Shown here piece by piece: positions 6,317 through 8,527 of a DNA stretch of 8,527 nt. Source of the DNA: Thermoplasmata archaeon (GTDB lineage Archaea; Thermoplasmatota; Thermoplasmata; UBA10834); NCBI GenBank assembly GCA_022865445.1, contig JALHSX010000243.1, positions 1-8,527 of the forward strand, given 5' to 3'. Within the stretch, counting starts at the first letter, position 1, and each line of letters starts with the position of its first letter. The notes under the pieces are model-generated. The model saw only the letters and a list, made by a program, of their open reading frames with translations, made no database searches and had not been told where the DNA came from. The translations under genes and the position numbers were made by a program.

Positions 6317-6429
6317 AGGATTCCTGCCCGGTCGCTTGCTGGAACTGAGCGGAGTGTGAAGATTTATGACATTCATCATATATTTGAAAGACCATACAGA
6401 TGCCGTTTATCTGGGTGCCTGGTGACACA
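6317..6429 (+). promoter_or_regulatory. Intergenic region with promoter for the NTPase-trm1 unit
   Basis: The clearest archaeal promoter in the window lies here: a TATA box TCATATATTT at 6376-6385. RNA should start near 6405, giving a leader of about 25 bases that carries GGTGA at 6421-6425. This rules against the in-frame ATG at 6400 as start. ATGA at 6366-6369 and TCAT at 6373-6376 form a small inverted repeat where the BRE would sit. A weaker AT-rich element lies at 6361-6367. No terminator structure for the preceding mptD is visible. Confidence 0.6.
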
Positions 6430-6975
6430 ATGACGAGGGGGATAAAGGTAGGTATCACCGGACTTCCGGGGGCGGGGAAGACGCAGGCCCTCGTCAAGGT
6501 GATTGAGATGCTCGAGGAGGAGAACCTCACCGTCGGTGGCATGGTCACTGAGCCAATAATTGAGAATGGCAAGAGGGTCGGATTCTACGTTATGGACTGG
6601 AAATCCAAGCGCAAAGCCATCCTCGCCCATATCGACACCGAATCGAAGTTCTATGTCGGGAAGTACGGCGTGAACCTCGAAAGCCTGGATACAGTCGGTG
6701 TCGAGGCGCTGGTTGACGCGAGCAAGAACTCAGACGTGATCGTGATCGACGAGGTCGGCAAGATGGAGGTCGAATCTGAGAAGTTCGTGAAGGCGGTAAA
6801 GGATGCCATGGAGGTCGACAAGCCAATCATATTGACGCTTCACAAGAAATCCAGGAATCCCCTCCTACAGGACATCAGGAGAAGGGACGACGTGCGGATA
6901 CTTGAGGTAACGCCAATCAATCGAAACCTCCTGCCTTACAAGATTATCAAGCTGATGAAGGGCGAGTACGTTTGA
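6430..6975 (+). CDS. THEP1-family nucleoside-triphosphatase
   Basis: This 181-residue P-loop protein belongs to the THEP1 nucleoside-triphosphatase family, whose members hydrolyse ATP, GTP and other nucleotides in vitro. Their physiological role is unsettled. Walker A is GLPGAGKT (11-18). GGMVTEPI (36-43) and GFYVMD (51-56) follow the family pattern of a strand and loop after the P-loop. Walker B is VIVIDEVGKMEV (103-114), and ILTLHKKSRNPL (134-145) matches the conserved THxKS-like element. The ATG at 6430 is chosen because GGTGA lies just upstream and because the promoter predicts an RNA beginning after the ATG at 6400. The stop and the trm1 start share a base (TGATG), so the two are probably translated in tandem. 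Whether the NTPase has anything to do with tRNA is unknown. Confidence 0.88.
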   Translation: MTRGIKVGITGLPGAGKTQALVKVIEMLEEENLTVGGMVTEPIIENGKRVGFYVMDWKSKRKAILAHIDTESKFYVGKYGVNLESLDTVGVEALVDASKNSDVIVIDEVGKMEVESEKFVKAVKDAMEVDKPIILTLHKKSRNPLLQDIRRRDDVRILEVTPINRNLLPYKIIKLMKGEYV

Positions 6976-8090
6976 TGCTTTCCGGTCTTGCTCAGGTGAG
7001 AGAGGGGACGACTGACCTCCTCGTTCCTGAGAGCTACACAAGAAAAGGCCCTGGAACGAGAACTGGCGAGGTCTTCTACAACAAGCAGATGGAGTTCGGC
7101 AGGGACATCTCAGTCATGCTAGGCCGCGTGATCTTCAGCGAGGGACAACGCATTCTCGACGGGCTGGCCGCAACTGGCGCGAGAGGACTCCGACTAGCAA
7201 ACGAGTGCGGAGTGCGCGCGGATTTCGAGCTGAACGACAGAGACATCAGAGCTGCTGTTCTGATGAAGCAGAACGCGGAGCTCAACAGCCTTGGTCATGT
7301 TCGTGTGAACTGCAGAGACCTCAGATGCCTGCTCGCTGAAGAACAGTTCGACTACATCGATATCGATCCCTTCGGGACGCCTGTGGACTTCATCGATTCA
7401 GCCGTCCAGAGTTGCAGGAACAATGGCGTGATCGCCATCACAGCGACAGACACGGCGCCACTGTACGGGACCTACCCGAAGACATGCTTTCGCAGATACG
7501 GATCAACCTCAGCGAGATCCCCTTTCGCCCATGAGACAGGCCTCAGAATCCTGATCGGATTCGTGGTTAGAGAGGCCGCCAAGCACGATCGTGCGGCTGA
7601 ACCGCTATTGTGCTATCACGCTGACCACTACTTCAGATGCAATCTCAGGATTCGTAACGGAGCCGCGAGGGCCGACGCTGCCATCAAGAAGCTCGGGTTC
7701 ATCGGCTTCACGCGGTCCACTTTGTCCAGGACCGCCGACACTGCAAGAGCAAGTGACAAGGACGCTGGACCGCTCTGGCTTCTCGAACTCTCATCCAAGG
7801 AAGTGCTCAAGGACATGAAGGCGACCGGCGACCTGGGAACTTCTGTCAGGTGCGGAAGGATCCTCGATGTCTGGAGAGACGAGGCAGACATGCCCCCGCT
7901 ATACTACGGCATGGACGAGCTCGCGAGGAAGACGAAATTGGCCCCGCCCAAGCTGGTGGAGTTCATAGAGTATCTGAGAGACAAAGGAGCGAGAGCTTCG
8001 AAGACTCACTTCGATCCGAAAGGACTGAAGACCGATCTCGAAGCATCCGAACTGTTGGAGCACTACAGGAAGTACCACAAGAAGAGATGA
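6975..8090 (+). CDS. trm1: tRNA (guanine(26)-N2)-dimethyltransferase Trm1
   Basis: Trm1 uses S-adenosylmethionine to make N2,N2-dimethylguanosine at position 26 of many tRNAs. The 371-residue protein starts with the family's N-terminal lobe (VFYNKQMEFGRDISV at 33-47). Next come the SAM-binding motif LDGLAATGARGLRLA (61-75), an acidic site at 85-90, the catalytic DIDPFGTPVDF (129-139, D131) and ITATDTAPLYGTYPKTCFRR (155-174). The C-terminal domain runs from about 225, with the conserved GPLW at 265-268. In many archaeal homologues this insert carries paired cysteines just before GPLW. Here no cysteine occurs between residues 223 and 292, so a zinc knuckle is absent. The start at 6975 overlaps the NTPase stop by one base. 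A TTG one codon earlier is less likely. Length is near the family norm. Confidence 0.93.
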   Translation: MLSGLAQVREGTTDLLVPESYTRKGPGTRTGEVFYNKQMEFGRDISVMLGRVIFSEGQRILDGLAATGARGLRLANECGVRADFELNDRDIRAAVLMKQNAELNSLGHVRVNCRDLRCLLAEEQFDYIDIDPFGTPVDFIDSAVQSCRNNGVIAITATDTAPLYGTYPKTCFRRYGSTSARSPFAHETGLRILIGFVVREAAKHDRAAEPLLCYHADHYFRCNLRIRNGAARADAAIKKLGFIGFTRSTLSRTADTARASDKDAGPLWLLELSSKEVLKDMKATGDLGTSVRCGRILDVWRDEADMPPLYYGMDELARKTKLAPPKLVEFIEYLRDKGARASKTHFDPKGLKTDLEASELLEHYRKYHKKR

Positions 8091-8107
8091 TTGCGGCCCA
8101 TCAAACG

Positions 8108-8115
8108 TTTTATTA
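8108..8115 (+). promoter_or_regulatory. TATA-like box of purA
   Basis: TTTTATTA sits 30 bases before the purA ATG, in the 54-base gap after trm1. At the normal spacing, RNA would begin near 8137 and carry only about 8 leader bases. No purine-rich ribosome binding site precedes the ATG, which agrees with a nearly leaderless message. The position is persuasive, but the box is short and the transcript start is inferred. Confidence 0.45.
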
Positions 8116-8144
8116 GGCGGACTAGGATTGCTTGTATCGATAAG

Positions 8145-8527
8145 ATGCCGTCATTGGTGGTCATTGGCTCTCAGTGGGGAGATGAGGGCAAAGGCAAGAT
8201 CGTAGATTTCTTGGCGAACGAAGCCCACATGGTCGTGCGGTTCCAAGGAGGCAACAATGCGGGACACAGCGTCAAAGTCGGCGAGGAACTGTTCGCACTT
8301 CATCATGTCCCGTCAGGCATTCTCAGGCCTGGTAAGATTCCGGTCATCGGGAACGGTGTGGTCATCGACCCTGGCGTCCTCATCAAAGAGCTCGAAAACC
8401 TCGAATCACGTGGGGTGAGCGTGAAGAACCTGAGAATCAGCGACAGAGCGAATGTCATCATGCCCTACCACAGACTGCTCGACGGCGCCGAAGAGAGGAT
8501 GAGGAAAGGGGGAAAAGTCGGGACGAC
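8145..8527 (+). CDS. purA: Adenylosuccinate synthetase PurA, N-terminal part
   Basis: PurA joins IMP and aspartate with GTP to give adenylosuccinate, the first committed step to AMP. The window holds 127 codons and then ends without a stop; a full enzyme is usually about 340-430 residues. The P-loop region GSQWGDEGKGK (8-18) contains D13, and GGNNAGH (35-41) contains H41. These match the numbers of the classical catalytic aspartate and histidine in the E. coli enzyme. Further family sequence follows: LHHVPSGIL (52-60), GNGVVIDP (69-76), LRISDRANVIMPYH (96-109). The exact match to the E. coli numbering supports the ATG at 8145. It is monocistronic at its 5' end. Confidence 0.95.
   Translation, partial: MPSLVVIGSQWGDEGKGKIVDFLANEAHMVVRFQGGNNAGHSVKVGEELFALHHVPSGILRPGKIPVIGNGVVIDPGVLIKELENLESRGVSVKNLRISDRANVIMPYHRLLDGAEERMRKGGKVGT

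Noticed and set aside
5729..6379. Minus-strand open frame of 216 codons opposite pssA and mptD
   Set aside because: Antisense to two recognised genes, with low-complexity His/Arg-rich composition and no motif. Its beginning in the THEP1 promoter region is coincidental.
6400..6429. In-frame ATG at 6400 as start of the NTPase
   Set aside because: The TATA box at 6376-6385 predicts an RNA beginning after this codon, while the ATG at 6430 has GGTGA just upstream and begins directly with the P-loop strand.
1..8527. Defence system, CRISPR, insertion sequence, tRNA or prophage
   Set aside because: No array of repeats, transposase, integrase, tRNA-like cloverleaf or defence domain was seen. All substantial frames are core metabolic or housekeeping genes with uniform composition.

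Overview
This window looks like an ordinary chromosomal segment from a euryarchaeon, most plausibly a member of the Thermoplasmatota or a relative. The evidence is the gene set: an archaeal 2-oxoacid:ferredoxin oxidoreductase in the order D-A-B-C, a split ADP-forming acyl-CoA synthetase beta subunit, a short archaeal-type phosphatidylserine/archaetidylserine decarboxylase, the archaeal dihydroneopterin aldolase MptD, a THEP1-type NTPase and Trm1. TATA-like boxes, overlapping start/stop codons and GGAGG/GGTGA-type Shine-Dalgarno sites also fit. Phylum placement is inference; there is no rRNA or tRNA in the window. The sequence is GC-rich, almost entirely coding, and shows no mobile element, CRISPR array or prophage.

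Layout. On the minus strand, nadA (52-987) makes quinolinate for NAD. It is divergent from everything else across a 133-base intergenic region holding candidate promoters in both directions and an imperfect three-helix dyad (1022-1060). On the plus strand korD-korA-korB-korC (1121-3876) are fused by overlapping start and stop codons. They encode a complete ferredoxin-dependent 2-oxoacid oxidoreductase, most likely for 2-oxoglutarate. Directly behind lies an acdB-like ATP-grasp gene (about 3914-4564), which could turn the acyl-CoA product into free acid plus ATP. Its 5' end is unusual and may carry a one-base indel.

After a 43-base gap come asd, pssA and mptD (4608-6316), overlapping one another. 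The first two make up the archaetidylserine to archaetidylethanolamine branch of membrane lipid synthesis. The third belongs to tetrahydromethanopterin-type pterin synthesis. No promoter is obvious before asd, so a single long kor-acd-asd-pssA-mptD transcript is possible.

A new TATA box near 6376-6385 starts a two-gene unit: a THEP1-family NTPase (6430-6975) and trm1 (6975-8090), the tRNA G26 dimethyltransferase, joined by a TGATG junction. Finally purA (from 8145) has its own TATA-like box and appears nearly leaderless. It runs off the right edge after 127 codons.

I found no clearly new biological system. The points most worth a second look are the 5' end of the acyl-CoA synthetase gene, the altered second iron-sulfur motif in KorD, a Trm1 without cysteines in its central insert, and the dyad centred on a TATA-like element upstream of nadA.
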